Below are positions 1 through 5,603 of a stretch of DNA of 5,636 nucleotides, one piece after another. The notes under the pieces are model-generated. The model made no database searches. It saw only the letters and a list, made by a program, of their open reading frames with translations, and was not told the DNA's origin. The stretch is from Caulobacteraceae bacterium (GTDB lineage: Bacteria > Pseudomonadota > Alphaproteobacteria > Caulobacterales > Caulobacteraceae): assembly GCA_030151985.1 (NCBI GenBank), contig JASLDZ010000114.1, forward strand, positions 1 through 5,636. Direction: 5' to 3'. Made by a program: the position numbers and the translations under genes. Every line of letters begins with the position of its first letter. Position 1 is the first letter of the stretch.

Positions 1-485
1 CGGCGGATCACCATGAGCTGCTGCCAGTCCTTCTCGCCGAACACCGCCACGTCGGGCGCGGCCTGGATCAGGAGCTTGGCGACCACCGTGGCGACGCCCG
101 CGAAGTGGCCGGGCCGCGCGTCGCCGTCCAGCCCGTGCGAAGGCCCCTCGACCGTCACCGTCGTGGCGAAGCCCGGCGGGTACATGCCGGCCGGCAGGGG
201 CGCGTAGAGCAGGTCGCAGCCGACCGAGGCCAGGGCCGTAGCATCGGCCGCCTCGCCGCGCGGATAGCTGTCGAAGTCCTCGCCCGCGCCGAACTGCTTC
301 GGGTTGACGAACACGCTGGCGACCACGCGCCGGGCGTGCGCCTGCGCCAGCCGCACCAGCGAAAGGTGGCCCTCGTGCAGCGCGCCCATGGTGGGGACGA
401 GCGCCACCCGCTCGCCCGCGTATCTCCAGGCCGCGACCTGCGCGCGGAGCGGCTCGAGGCTGCGGGCGATCGGGAGCGGGCTCAT
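1..485 (-). CDS. panC: Pantoate--beta-alanine ligase (pantothenate synthetase), C-terminal part beyond window edge
   Basis: PanC joins D-pantoate and beta-alanine, using ATP through a pantoyl-adenylate, to make pantothenate, the coenzyme A precursor; it is a cytosolic enzyme. Reading leftward from the ATG at 485-483, 161 codons are present of the roughly 280 usual for the family. Visible family motifs are PTMGALHEGH (residues 31-40, with the HxGH nucleotide-binding histidines 37 and 40), VFVNPKQF (58-65), RPGHFAGVATVVAKL (124-138) and FGEKDWQQL (149-157), all in the expected order and spacing. The second half, including the C-terminal substrate-closing domain, lies outside the window, so intactness cannot be judged. 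The gene is divergent from mipZ. The bases just before the ATG show no good Shine-Dalgarno sequence. Identification is secure from the motifs. Confidence 0.97.
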   Translation of the reverse strand, partial: MSPLPIARSLEPLRAQVAAWRYAGERVALVPTMGALHEGHLSLVRLAQAHARRVVASVFVNPKQFGAGEDFDSYPRGEAADATALASVGCDLLYAPLPAGMYPPGFATTVTVEGPSHGLDGDARPGHFAGVATVVAKLLIQAAPDVAVFGEKDWQQLMVIR

Positions 486-539
486 GGGCCCCGCTTAGCC
501 GCGTCACGGGCGAGCGGTCCAGCGGGCGCACGCGCCGCG

Positions 540-567
540 TTGACCCTGTGTCGTCGCGCCCTATTCA
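540..567 (+). promoter_or_regulatory. Candidate sigma70-type promoter for mipZ
   Basis: In the panC/mipZ divergent gap there is a TTGACC box (540-545), a 16-bp spacer, and TATTCA (562-567). The -35 matches the consensus in five of six positions; the -10 is weaker. Transcription would begin near 575, leaving a leader of about 50 nt that carries GGAG (611-614), eight bases before the mipZ ATG. Promoter assignment rests on box similarity and position only. Confidence 0.45.
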
Positions 568-622
568 GGACGCTGAGGCTCGTGCGTGCGATTCGAGCCG
601 GCTGTGTGACGGAGCCTGACCC

Positions 623-1543
623 ATGCCCGAGGCCACGGACGCCCGCGTCATCGTGATCGGCAACGAGAAGGGCGGGGCGGGCAAGTCCACCATCGCCATC
701 CACCTCGTGTGCGCCCTGCTGCAGGCGGGAGCGAAGGTGGCGCTCCTGGACCTGGACCTTCGCCAGCAGTCGAGCGGCCGCTTCCTGCACAATCGCAGGG
801 CCTGGTCGGCCGCCAACGAGGCGAACCTGCCGATGCCCAGCGAGATCGTGCTGGGCGAGGAGGACGGTGTGAAGATCGCCGCCCTGCCGCCGCAGGAGAT
901 CGTGGAGCGCTTCTCCGCCGCGCTCGACAAGGCGCGCGGCGAGCTCGACTTCATCGTGCTGGACACGCCGGGTTCCGACACGCCGGTCAGCCGCGCGGCC
1001 CACGCCCAGGCCGACCTGATCGTCACGCCCATCAACGATAGCTTCATCGACTTCGACATGCTGGGGCACGTGAACCCGGTGACGCTGGAGCTGGAGAAGC
1101 CCAGCCTCTACGCCGAGACGGTGTGGGAGGCGCGCAAGACCCGCATGATCGCCGACCGCAAGGCGATCGACTGGCTGGTGCTGCGCAACCGCCTCGCCAC
1201 CACCGAGGCGCGGAACCGCAAGCGCCTGGACGAGCGGATCGAGGCCCTGTCGCGCAAGGTGGGCTTCCGGGTCGGTCCGGGGTTGCGCGACCGGGTGATC
1301 TACCGCGAGCTGTTCCCCTTCGGCCTGACCATCGCCGACCTCTCCACCAGCGTGCGGCCGGTGGCGGTGTCGCTCAGCCACGTGGCCGCGCGCCAGGAGC
1401 TGCGGGCGATCATGACCGCGCTGGGGCTGGAGGACTACGTCGAGCGCCGCGGCGTCGCCGCCCCGGTCGCGCCCGAGGACGACGACCTCGCCATTCCCGA
1501 CGCGCCGCGCGCGCCGGCGCTGGAGGCGGAAGCGGCGGCCTGA
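623..1543 (+). CDS. mipZ: MipZ, ParA/MinD-family ATPase that positions the division site
   Basis: MipZ is a deviant Walker A ATPase. In Caulobacter it associates with the ParB/parS centromere complex, forms a gradient from the poles, and inhibits FtsZ polymerisation so that the Z-ring forms at midcell. The 306-residue product has the deviant Walker A motif KGGAGKST (16-23), the DLDLRQ switch region (43-48, with D45 matching the catalytic aspartate numbered D42 in C. crescentus), and Walker B FIVLDTPG (110-117). A basic block, RNRLATTEARNRKR (188-201), and GPGLRDRVIYRELFPFGLT (218-236) are hallmarks that separate MipZ from ordinary ParA; the basic block fits the region used for non-specific DNA binding. 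The ATG at 623 follows GGAG with an 8-base spacer. After about residue 272 there is an Ala/Pro/acidic tail not present, as I recall, in the 273-residue C. crescentus protein. It probably heads an operon with the J-protein gene 7 bp downstream. Assignment is strong; the role is by family. Confidence 0.95.
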   Translation: MPEATDARVIVIGNEKGGAGKSTIAIHLVCALLQAGAKVALLDLDLRQQSSGRFLHNRRAWSAANEANLPMPSEIVLGEEDGVKIAALPPQEIVERFSAALDKARGELDFIVLDTPGSDTPVSRAAHAQADLIVTPINDSFIDFDMLGHVNPVTLELEKPSLYAETVWEARKTRMIADRKAIDWLVLRNRLATTEARNRKRLDERIEALSRKVGFRVGPGLRDRVIYRELFPFGLTIADLSTSVRPVAVSLSHVAARQELRAIMTALGLEDYVERRGVAAPVAPEDDDLAIPDAPRAPALEAEAAA

Positions 1544-1550
1544 CGCCGTC

Positions 1551-1985
1551 GTGGCGCTGCTGGCCGTCCTGGCGCTGGTGCTGCTGGGCGTCGTGATCGG
1601 CGCGCGGGGGATGCGGCGGCTGGGCGCCTCGTTGCGGGGGCCGTGGAAGCCGGGCGTGACGCTGCTCGGCCTGCTGTCGGCCTTCGGCGCGCTGGCGATG
1701 CTGGCGCGGGGGGACTGGTGGATCGCCGCCGTGCTGGGGTTCCTGGCCGCCGGCTGCCTCGCCGCCGCCCGCCGAGTCCCGCCGCCCGCGAGCGCACCCG
1801 GGATGACGCGGGTCGAGGCGGCGGAGCTGTTGGGCGTCACCCCCGACGCCTCGCCCAAGGACGCCGACGCCGCCTTCCGCCGCCTCATCCTCAAGCTCCA
1901 CCCCGACCAGGGCGGCACCGCCGGGCTCAGCGCCAAGCTTCAGGAGGCCCGGCGCGTGATGACCGTTCCGCCTCGCGCCCGTTGA
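1551..1985 (+). CDS. Membrane-anchored J-domain co-chaperone, Pam18/Tim14-like
   Basis: The 144-residue protein begins at a GTG 7 bp after the mipZ stop, suggesting translational coupling; the only nearby internal start (Met21) would remove the first hydrophobic stretch. Three hydrophobic segments are visible (about 2-18, 36-52 and 56-73), then a Pro/Ala linker and a short C-terminal J-domain (about 85-137). The J-domain has MTRVEAAELLGV, then FRRLILKLHPDQGG with the HPD tripeptide at 117-119, then a helix resembling AKLQEARRVM. J-domains stimulate ATP hydrolysis by DnaK/Hsp70 through HPD. There is no Gly/Phe region, zinc finger or C-terminal client-binding domain, so it is a class III (DnaJC-type) protein. 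Membrane helix first, J-domain last, with the LGV and HPDxGG signatures, matches mitochondrial Pam18/Tim14. Its partner would be cytosolic DnaK; its substrate is unknown. J-domain identity is strong, while the number of true membrane spans is uncertain. Confidence 0.88.
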   Translation: MALLAVLALVLLGVVIGARGMRRLGASLRGPWKPGVTLLGLLSAFGALAMLARGDWWIAAVLGFLAAGCLAAARRVPPPASAPGMTRVEAAELLGVTPDASPKDADAAFRRLILKLHPDQGGTAGLSAKLQEARRVMTVPPRAR

Positions 1986-2034
1986 CGCGAGCCGCCGGCC
2001 GGACGAAGCCTGAGAGGCCCATCAAGGAACGCCC

Positions 2035-3462
2035 ATGTTCAAGACCCTCGGCGCCGCGCTGCTCCTGACGCTCATGGGAGCGGCGGCGGCGCACGCCAAG
2101 CCCTCGACCTTCACCCGCGGCCCCTGCCCGGTGGACGTGGGCGCGCTCGCCCCGCGCGTGACCTGCGGGACGCTGGAGGTGGACGAGACGCGCGGCTCGA
2201 ACAACGGGCGCCGCGTCGCCATGCCCGTGGCGATCCTGAAGGCCGAGGCGCCCACCGGCCAGCCGCCGGTGATCTACCTGCACGGCGGCCCGGGCGGCGG
2301 CGCGGTAGCCTCGCTCGCCGCCCGTCCCGGCGGAGCGCGCGGGCGCGTCCGGAACTGGACCGGGCAGGACCAGGACGTGGTCATCTTCGACCAGCGCGGC
2401 GGCACCGCCTCGGTGCCCGCGCTGGACTGCGGCGGCCTGAACCTGAACGACGCGGGGCCGGATTCCGACGGCACCGTCGGCGCGCTCAAGGCCTGCGCCG
2501 CCCGGCACAAGGCGGCGGGCGTGGACCTCAGCCGCTACAACGCGGTCGAGGTCGCCCACGACGTGCAGGACCTGCGCCGGCTCCTCGGCTACAAGCAGGT
2601 GGACCTGTTCGGCGTCTCCTACGGCACGCGCATCGCGCTGGAGGTGGTGCGCACCGCGCCCGAGGGCGTGCGCGCCGTGGTGCTCGACTCGCTGTGGCCG
2701 CCGGAGGCCAAGTGGGCGGACGAGGGGCCGATGCCCGTCGCCCGCGCCGTGCGGCAGATCCTCAGCCTGTGCGCGGCGGACGCGGCCTGCGCCAAAGGCA
2801 GGCCCGACCTGCAGGCCAAGGTCGACGCGCTGGCGGTGCGCTGGCTCAGCGCGCCCCAGGGTGGCGCGGACGGCAAGCGCTACCCCGTCGAGGACTTCGC
2901 CCAGTACATGATGGACGCCGCCTACTCGGGCCCCGAGGCGCGCGAGATGCCGGCCGTGATGCAGAAGCTCGTCTCCGGCGACTTCTCCCCCATCGCGGCC
3001 CATGATCTCGACCGCAGCCCTTACGTCGAGGCGCAGCACCTGACGCACCTGTGCAAGGAGCAGTTCCCGTTCGAGACGCGCGAGGGCGTGGCGAAGAACG
3101 CCGGCTCGGACCCGCTGGCGAAGACGCTGGTGAAGACGATGGTCCGCTATTTCGACGCCTGCGAGGGCTACGACGTCGGGCCCATCGACCGGCGCCAGGG
3201 CGATCCCGTCACGAGCGACCTGCCGATCCTGATCGTCAACGCCGGCATCGACCCCGGCTGCCCGCCCGAGCTGGCCCTGGCCGCCTTGAAGCACCTGAGC
3301 CACGGCCAGTTCGTGCTCGTGCCCAACGTCACCCACGGCGCGACCCGCGGGAGCCCCTGCGCCGCCTCCATCGCCCGCGCCTTCCTTCGCGAGCCGTCGA
3401 AGGCGGTGGACACCACCTGCCTGAAGACCCAGCCGGACAGCTTCACCTTCCCGGCGAGCTGA
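2035..3462 (+). CDS. Secreted alpha/beta hydrolase, peptidase family S33 / TAP-like
   Basis: The 475-residue product starts with a Sec-type signal peptide: MFK, a hydrophobic core (residues 4-18), then AHA before a likely cut after Ala21. It should therefore act in the periplasm or outside the cell. HGGPGGG (83-89) is the oxyanion-hole motif of proline iminopeptidases, followed by DQRG (119-122) and the nucleophile elbow GVSYG with Ser195. The C-terminal TAP-like region supplies the probable Asp406 (VNAGIDPGCPP) and His434 (NVTHG), completing a triad. The family removes N-terminal residues from peptides or hydrolyses esters and amides; the substrate here cannot be read from sequence. The mature chain has eleven cysteines, several near the triad, which suggests disulphides. 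The ATG at 2035 follows AAGGA (2024-2028) with a 6-base spacer. It lies 49 bp after the J-protein gene on the same strand and may be cotranscribed or independent. Family assignment is firm; the exact enzyme is not. Confidence 0.9.
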   Translation: MFKTLGAALLLTLMGAAAAHAKPSTFTRGPCPVDVGALAPRVTCGTLEVDETRGSNNGRRVAMPVAILKAEAPTGQPPVIYLHGGPGGGAVASLAARPGGARGRVRNWTGQDQDVVIFDQRGGTASVPALDCGGLNLNDAGPDSDGTVGALKACAARHKAAGVDLSRYNAVEVAHDVQDLRRLLGYKQVDLFGVSYGTRIALEVVRTAPEGVRAVVLDSLWPPEAKWADEGPMPVARAVRQILSLCAADAACAKGRPDLQAKVDALAVRWLSAPQGGADGKRYPVEDFAQYMMDAAYSGPEAREMPAVMQKLVSGDFSPIAAHDLDRSPYVEAQHLTHLCKEQFPFETREGVAKNAGSDPLAKTLVKTMVRYFDACEGYDVGPIDRRQGDPVTSDLPILIVNAGIDPGCPPELALAALKHLSHGQFVLVPNVTHGATRGSPCAASIARAFLREPSKAVDTTCLKTQPDSFTFPAS

Positions 3463-3480
3463 CCGCCCGTCAGTGGGCGG
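3463..3480. terminator. Small hairpin between convergent genes
   Basis: CCGCCC (3463-3468) and GGGCGG (3475-3480) form a perfect 6-bp GC stem around the loop GTCAGT. The element starts one base after the hydrolase stop and contains the stop of the opposing gene (3470-3472). It is symmetrical, so it could help end transcripts from both sides. Neither strand has a following U-tract, and a 6-bp GC palindrome is not rare at this base composition. It is therefore a weak terminator candidate. Confidence 0.3.
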
Positions 3481-4357
3481 GCGGCGGGTCGAGGTCGCGC
3501 ATGTGCTTCGCGTCGTCCTCGCGCTCGCGCTGAGACGGAGGCGCCTCTACGTCGGCCTCCTCTGTAAAGGCGCCGGAAGGCGGGGTTATGAAGCACGGCA
3601 GCTTGCCGAGCTTCAGGCTGTGCGGCGGCTTGTCGTGGTAAGACTTGTAACCGCGGGGAACGCCTCCCAGAGCGATCTTGCACCCGAACCCGATGGGTTT
3701 GACGCCCGGCGGCAAGGTCCAGACCTTGGCGATGCCTCCGTAAGGCCCGACTACGTAGGACACGACGGGGGCCGGCGCCCGCGCCTTCTCGTACGCTTCA
3801 TTTACCGCGTCGAAGTAGGCGCGCTTCTCCGGCGCGATCTTGTCGATCGTCGGCGCGGCCTTCGCGACCTCGCCGGCCTTCTGGTCGCACGCCTCGCGTT
3901 CGGCGTGGGTGAGGCCTACGCCGTCGCGGTGGGCGCAGCCGACGCCGGCGCGCAGGAACCCCTTGAAGTCGCCTCCCGCCTCGGCGCCGGGCAGAGGGCC
4001 CGGATGCAAGCCCGTTCCGACGCCGGATGCGGGTGGGGCGGACGGAGCGGCCGCGGCGGCAGGCGCGGGTGTGGGACGAGCCGGCGGCGCTGTGGCGGGG
4101 ACGGGGAGGGGAACGGTCGGCTGCGGCCTGGCGGCGAGGGGAGGCGGACTGTCCGACGCCGCCCGCGCCGAGGGCCGCGATGTCGCCTCGGCGGCGAGCG
4201 GCCGCACCAGCGTCAGGACGACATCCGGCGGCTCCACCCCTTCGACACGCGCCGCGAGCCTCGGCGCCGCCCACCAGCCGAGCGCCGCCAGCACCAGCGC
4301 ATGCGCCGCCAGCGAGGCGAGGAGCGCTCCTCGGCGCGCGGCTCTGGAACGGGTCAT
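3470..4357 (-). CDS. TonB-like bitopic envelope protein of unknown function
   Basis: Read leftward from ATG 4357-4355, the product is 295 residues. A GTG four codons upstream (4369) is also possible; I prefer the ATG because a GGTGG lies about 8 bases before it, though this is a weak site. The layout is a short basic start (TRSRAARR), one hydrophobic helix (about residues 10-31), a Pro/Ala-rich linker (about 61-123) suited to crossing the periplasm, then a folded-looking C-terminal part. That part contains GFLRAGVGC (133-141) with a partner Cys157, and Cys226 and Cys255, which could form two disulphides in the periplasm. The last ~30 residues are highly charged (EEADVE, QREREDDAK). The N-terminal half resembles TonB-type energy transducers, but I do not see the conserved TonB C-terminal domain, so I do not call it TonB. 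No exbB/exbD or receptor gene is adjacent. It converges on the hydrolase and diverges from rpsL. The opposite strand is also open but low-complexity Arg-rich. Coding on this strand is well supported; function is unknown. Confidence 0.78.
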   Translation of the reverse strand: MTRSRAARRGALLASLAAHALVLAALGWWAAPRLAARVEGVEPPDVVLTLVRPLAAEATSRPSARAASDSPPPLAARPQPTVPLPVPATAPPARPTPAPAAAAAPSAPPASGVGTGLHPGPLPGAEAGGDFKGFLRAGVGCAHRDGVGLTHAEREACDQKAGEVAKAAPTIDKIAPEKRAYFDAVNEAYEKARAPAPVVSYVVGPYGGIAKVWTLPPGVKPIGFGCKIALGGVPRGYKSYHDKPPHSLKLGKLPCFITPPSGAFTEEADVEAPPSQREREDDAKHMRDLDPPPAH

Positions 4358-4433
4358 CGGTCGCGCCACCGGCGGGAGGATGGAGGTCGGCTCGTGGCGC
4401 GATCAAGGCGGTGCGCTTCGGCCCGGCCTCGCC

Positions 4434-4461
4434 TTGACCCCGCGGGCGGTCAGGGGTAAAC
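4434..4461 (+). promoter_or_regulatory. Candidate promoter of the rpsL-rpsG (str) operon
   Basis: TTGACCC (4434-4440) is followed after 14 bp by GGTAAAC (4455-4461). This is close to the Caulobacter housekeeping pattern TTGACGS-N10-14-GCTANAWC, with six of seven matches in the -35 and five in the -10. The start would fall near 4468, giving an unusually long leader of about 225 nt before rpsL. GGGCGG (4444-4449) and CCGCCC (4463-4468) form an inverted repeat around the -10, a possible protein site or chance. A second promoter nearer rpsL cannot be excluded. Confidence 0.4.
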
Positions 4462-4541
4462 GCCGCCCCCAGTCGAGGGTCGGCCCGCGAGGGTCTTCCC
4501 GTACAAGCCGTGGTTAGGGGCTGAGCCCGCCGGAACGCCCG

Positions 4542-4561
4542 AAGCGCGCGTCCCGGCGCTT
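4542..4561 (+). other. Hairpin in the putative rpsL leader
   Basis: AAGCGC (4542-4547) pairs perfectly with GCGCTT (4556-4561) around the 8-base loop GCGTCCCG, and the sequence continues TTCCGTT. If transcription starts at the upstream candidate promoter, this stem would form in the 5' leader of rpsL. The pyrimidine run after it is too short and mixed for a good intrinsic terminator. It is a modest structure that could be coincidental at this GC content. Confidence 0.25.
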
Positions 4562-4693
4562 TCCGTTGCCCACGCTCGTAACACCGACAACCCGCCCGGT
4601 CCCGCCTCGTGCAGGGCCGATCATAAGAAGGCGCGAGGGCGTCCGGCCACACGGCGCAGCCCTCCATCGAAGTCAGGATACGAAGAAGACCCG

Positions 4694-5065
4694 ATGCCCA
4701 CGATCAACCAGCTGATCCGCAAGCCCCGCCAGGCGCCGCCGAGCCGCAACAAGGTGCCCGCGCTGAAGGGTTCGCCCCAGCGCCGCGGCGTCTGCACCCG
4801 CGTCTATACGACGACGCCGAAGAAGCCGAACTCCGCGCTGCGGAAGGTCGCCAAGGTGCGCCTGACCTCGGGGATCGAGGCGGTGTGCTACATTCCCGGC
4901 GAAGGCCACAACCTGCAGGAGCACTCGGTGGTCCTGATCCGCGGCGGCCGCGTGAAGGACCTTCCGGGCGTGCGCTACCACATCCTGCGCGGCGTGCTCG
5001 ATACGCAAGGCGTCAAGAACCGCAAGCAGCGCCGCTCGCACTACGGCGCCAAGCGTCCGAAGTGA
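4694..5065 (+). CDS. rpsL: 30S ribosomal protein S12
   Basis: S12 sits at the decoding centre of the small subunit and contributes to translational accuracy. The 123-residue protein begins MPTINQLIRKPR and contains the universally conserved TTTPKKPNSALRK (39-51) and GGRVKDLPGVRYH (84-96). Lys43 and Lys88, the positions most often changed in streptomycin-resistant mutants, are both lysine, so the sequence looks streptomycin-sensitive in type. Asp89 is the residue methylthiolated by RimO in E. coli. The length is normal for the family. The ATG at 4694 has only a purine run (GAAGAAGA) as a possible ribosome binding site. It is the first visible gene of the str operon, 64 bp before rpsG. Confidence 0.99.
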   Translation: MPTINQLIRKPRQAPPSRNKVPALKGSPQRRGVCTRVYTTTPKKPNSALRKVAKVRLTSGIEAVCYIPGEGHNLQEHSVVLIRGGRVKDLPGVRYHILRGVLDTQGVKNRKQRRSHYGAKRPK

Positions 5066-5084
5066 GCCGTAGCGCAGCGAAGGC

Positions 5085-5107
5085 CATCCCGGCGAAAGCC
5101 GGGATCC
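5085..5107. repeat. REP-like palindrome in the rpsL-rpsG spacer
   Basis: ATCCCGGC (5086-5093), loop GAAA (5094-5097) and GCCGGGAT (5098-5105) form a perfect 8-bp stem capped by a GNRA tetraloop, with flanks CC and CCAGA. From memory, this core (CATCCCGGC / GCCGGGATCCAG) is a short dispersed repeat found many times in alpha- and other proteobacterial genomes. When translated it yields the IPAKAGIQ peptide seen in many spurious ORFs, and one frame here does so. Only this copy is present in the window. In RNA it would make a stable hairpin between the S12 stop and the S7 ribosome binding site. Confidence 0.75.
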
Positions 5108-5129
5108 AGAACAAGAAGGCTTAGAAAGC

Positions 5130-5603
5130 ATGTCCCGCCGCCACCGCGCAGAGAAGCGCGAAGTCCTGCCGGATCCCAAGTTCGGCGACCTGACGCTGAC
5201 CAAGTTCATGAACTACGTCATGTACGAGGGGAAGAAGGCCGTCGCCGAGAACATCGTCTACGGCGCCTTCGACATCATCGAGGCCAAGCGCCGCGACATG
5301 GACCCGATCGCCGTGTTCCACACCGCGCTCGACAACGTGGCGCCCGCGATCGAGGTGCGCTCCCGCCGGGTCGGCGGCGCCACCTACCAGGTGCCGGTCG
5401 AAGTGCGTCCCGAGCGCCGTCGCGCGCTGGCCATCCGCTGGCTGGTGAACGCGGCCCGCTCGCGCGGCGAGAACACCATGACCGAGAAGCTGGCGGGGGA
5501 ACTCCTCGACGCGTCGAACAACCGGGGCTCCTCGGTGAAGAAGCGCGAGGACACCCACAAGATGGCCGAGGCCAACCGCGCCTTCTCGCACTACCGCTGG
5601 TAA
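5130..5603 (+). CDS. rpsG: 30S ribosomal protein S7
   Basis: S7 nucleates assembly of the 30S head by binding the 3' major domain of 16S rRNA and lines the E/P-site region. The 157-residue product, about the usual length, begins MSRRHRAEKR and carries RRVGGATYQVPVEVRP (79-94), AIRWLVNAARSR (101-112) and the C-terminal KREDTHKMAEANRAFSHYRW (138-157), all diagnostic of S7. The ATG at 5130 is preceded by AGAAGG (5114-5119) with a 10-base spacer. In E. coli, S7 represses its own operon by binding the S12-S7 intercistronic RNA; here that spacer is short and holds the palindrome instead. The gene is intact, ending in TAA. The final 33 bp of the window contain nothing recognisable; fusA usually comes next. 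Confidence 0.99.
   Translation: MSRRHRAEKREVLPDPKFGDLTLTKFMNYVMYEGKKAVAENIVYGAFDIIEAKRRDMDPIAVFHTALDNVAPAIEVRSRRVGGATYQVPVEVRPERRRALAIRWLVNAARSRGENTMTEKLAGELLDASNNRGSSVKKREDTHKMAEANRAFSHYRW

Larger units (their letters stand above)
4370..4693. other. Non-coding region between the TonB-like gene and the str operon
   Basis: About 324 bp separate the two divergent genes. Reading frames crossing it are Arg/Pro-rich and resemble no family. It contains a rightward promoter candidate (4434-4461), an 8-bp direct repeat CGAGGGTC at 4474-4481 and 4488-4495 (14-bp period), and a hairpin (4542-4561). I find no convincing leftward promoter for the TonB-like gene; TTGATC on the minus strand (4408-4403) lacks a good -10 partner. 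No tRNA or recognised riboswitch is visible. The bases just before rpsL carry a GAAGAAGA run rather than a canonical Shine-Dalgarno sequence. Confidence 0.6.

Noticed and set aside
482..1936. 484-codon open frame on the minus strand opposite mipZ and the J-protein gene
   Set aside because: It is His/Arg/Gly-rich, resembles no family, and lies opposite two well-identified genes; long open antisense frames are expected in DNA with such GC-rich wobble positions.
1982..2010. TTGACGC at the end of the J-protein gene as a -35 for the hydrolase
   Set aside because: The -35 matches well, but no acceptable -10 sequence lies at 10-18 bp downstream, and the box includes the stop codon of the preceding gene.
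1927..3336. 469-codon open frame opposite the hydrolase
   Set aside because: It is low-complexity in composition and antisense to a hydrolase with signal peptide and catalytic motifs, so it is a shadow frame.
3473..4459. 328-codon plus-strand frame opposite the TonB-like gene
   Set aside because: It is Arg/Gly-rich without domain features, whereas the minus strand shows a coherent anchor, linker and domain plan.
3798..4667. Minus-strand 289-codon frame extending through the rpsL upstream region
   Set aside because: It is out of frame with the TonB-like gene, Arg/Pro-rich, and crosses the non-coding region without recognisable motifs.
4885..5124. 79-codon frame overlapping rpsL and running into the spacer
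   Set aside because: It is an out-of-frame read of rpsL; its C-terminal IPAKAGIQ segment is a translation of the palindromic repeat, a known source of spurious ORFs.
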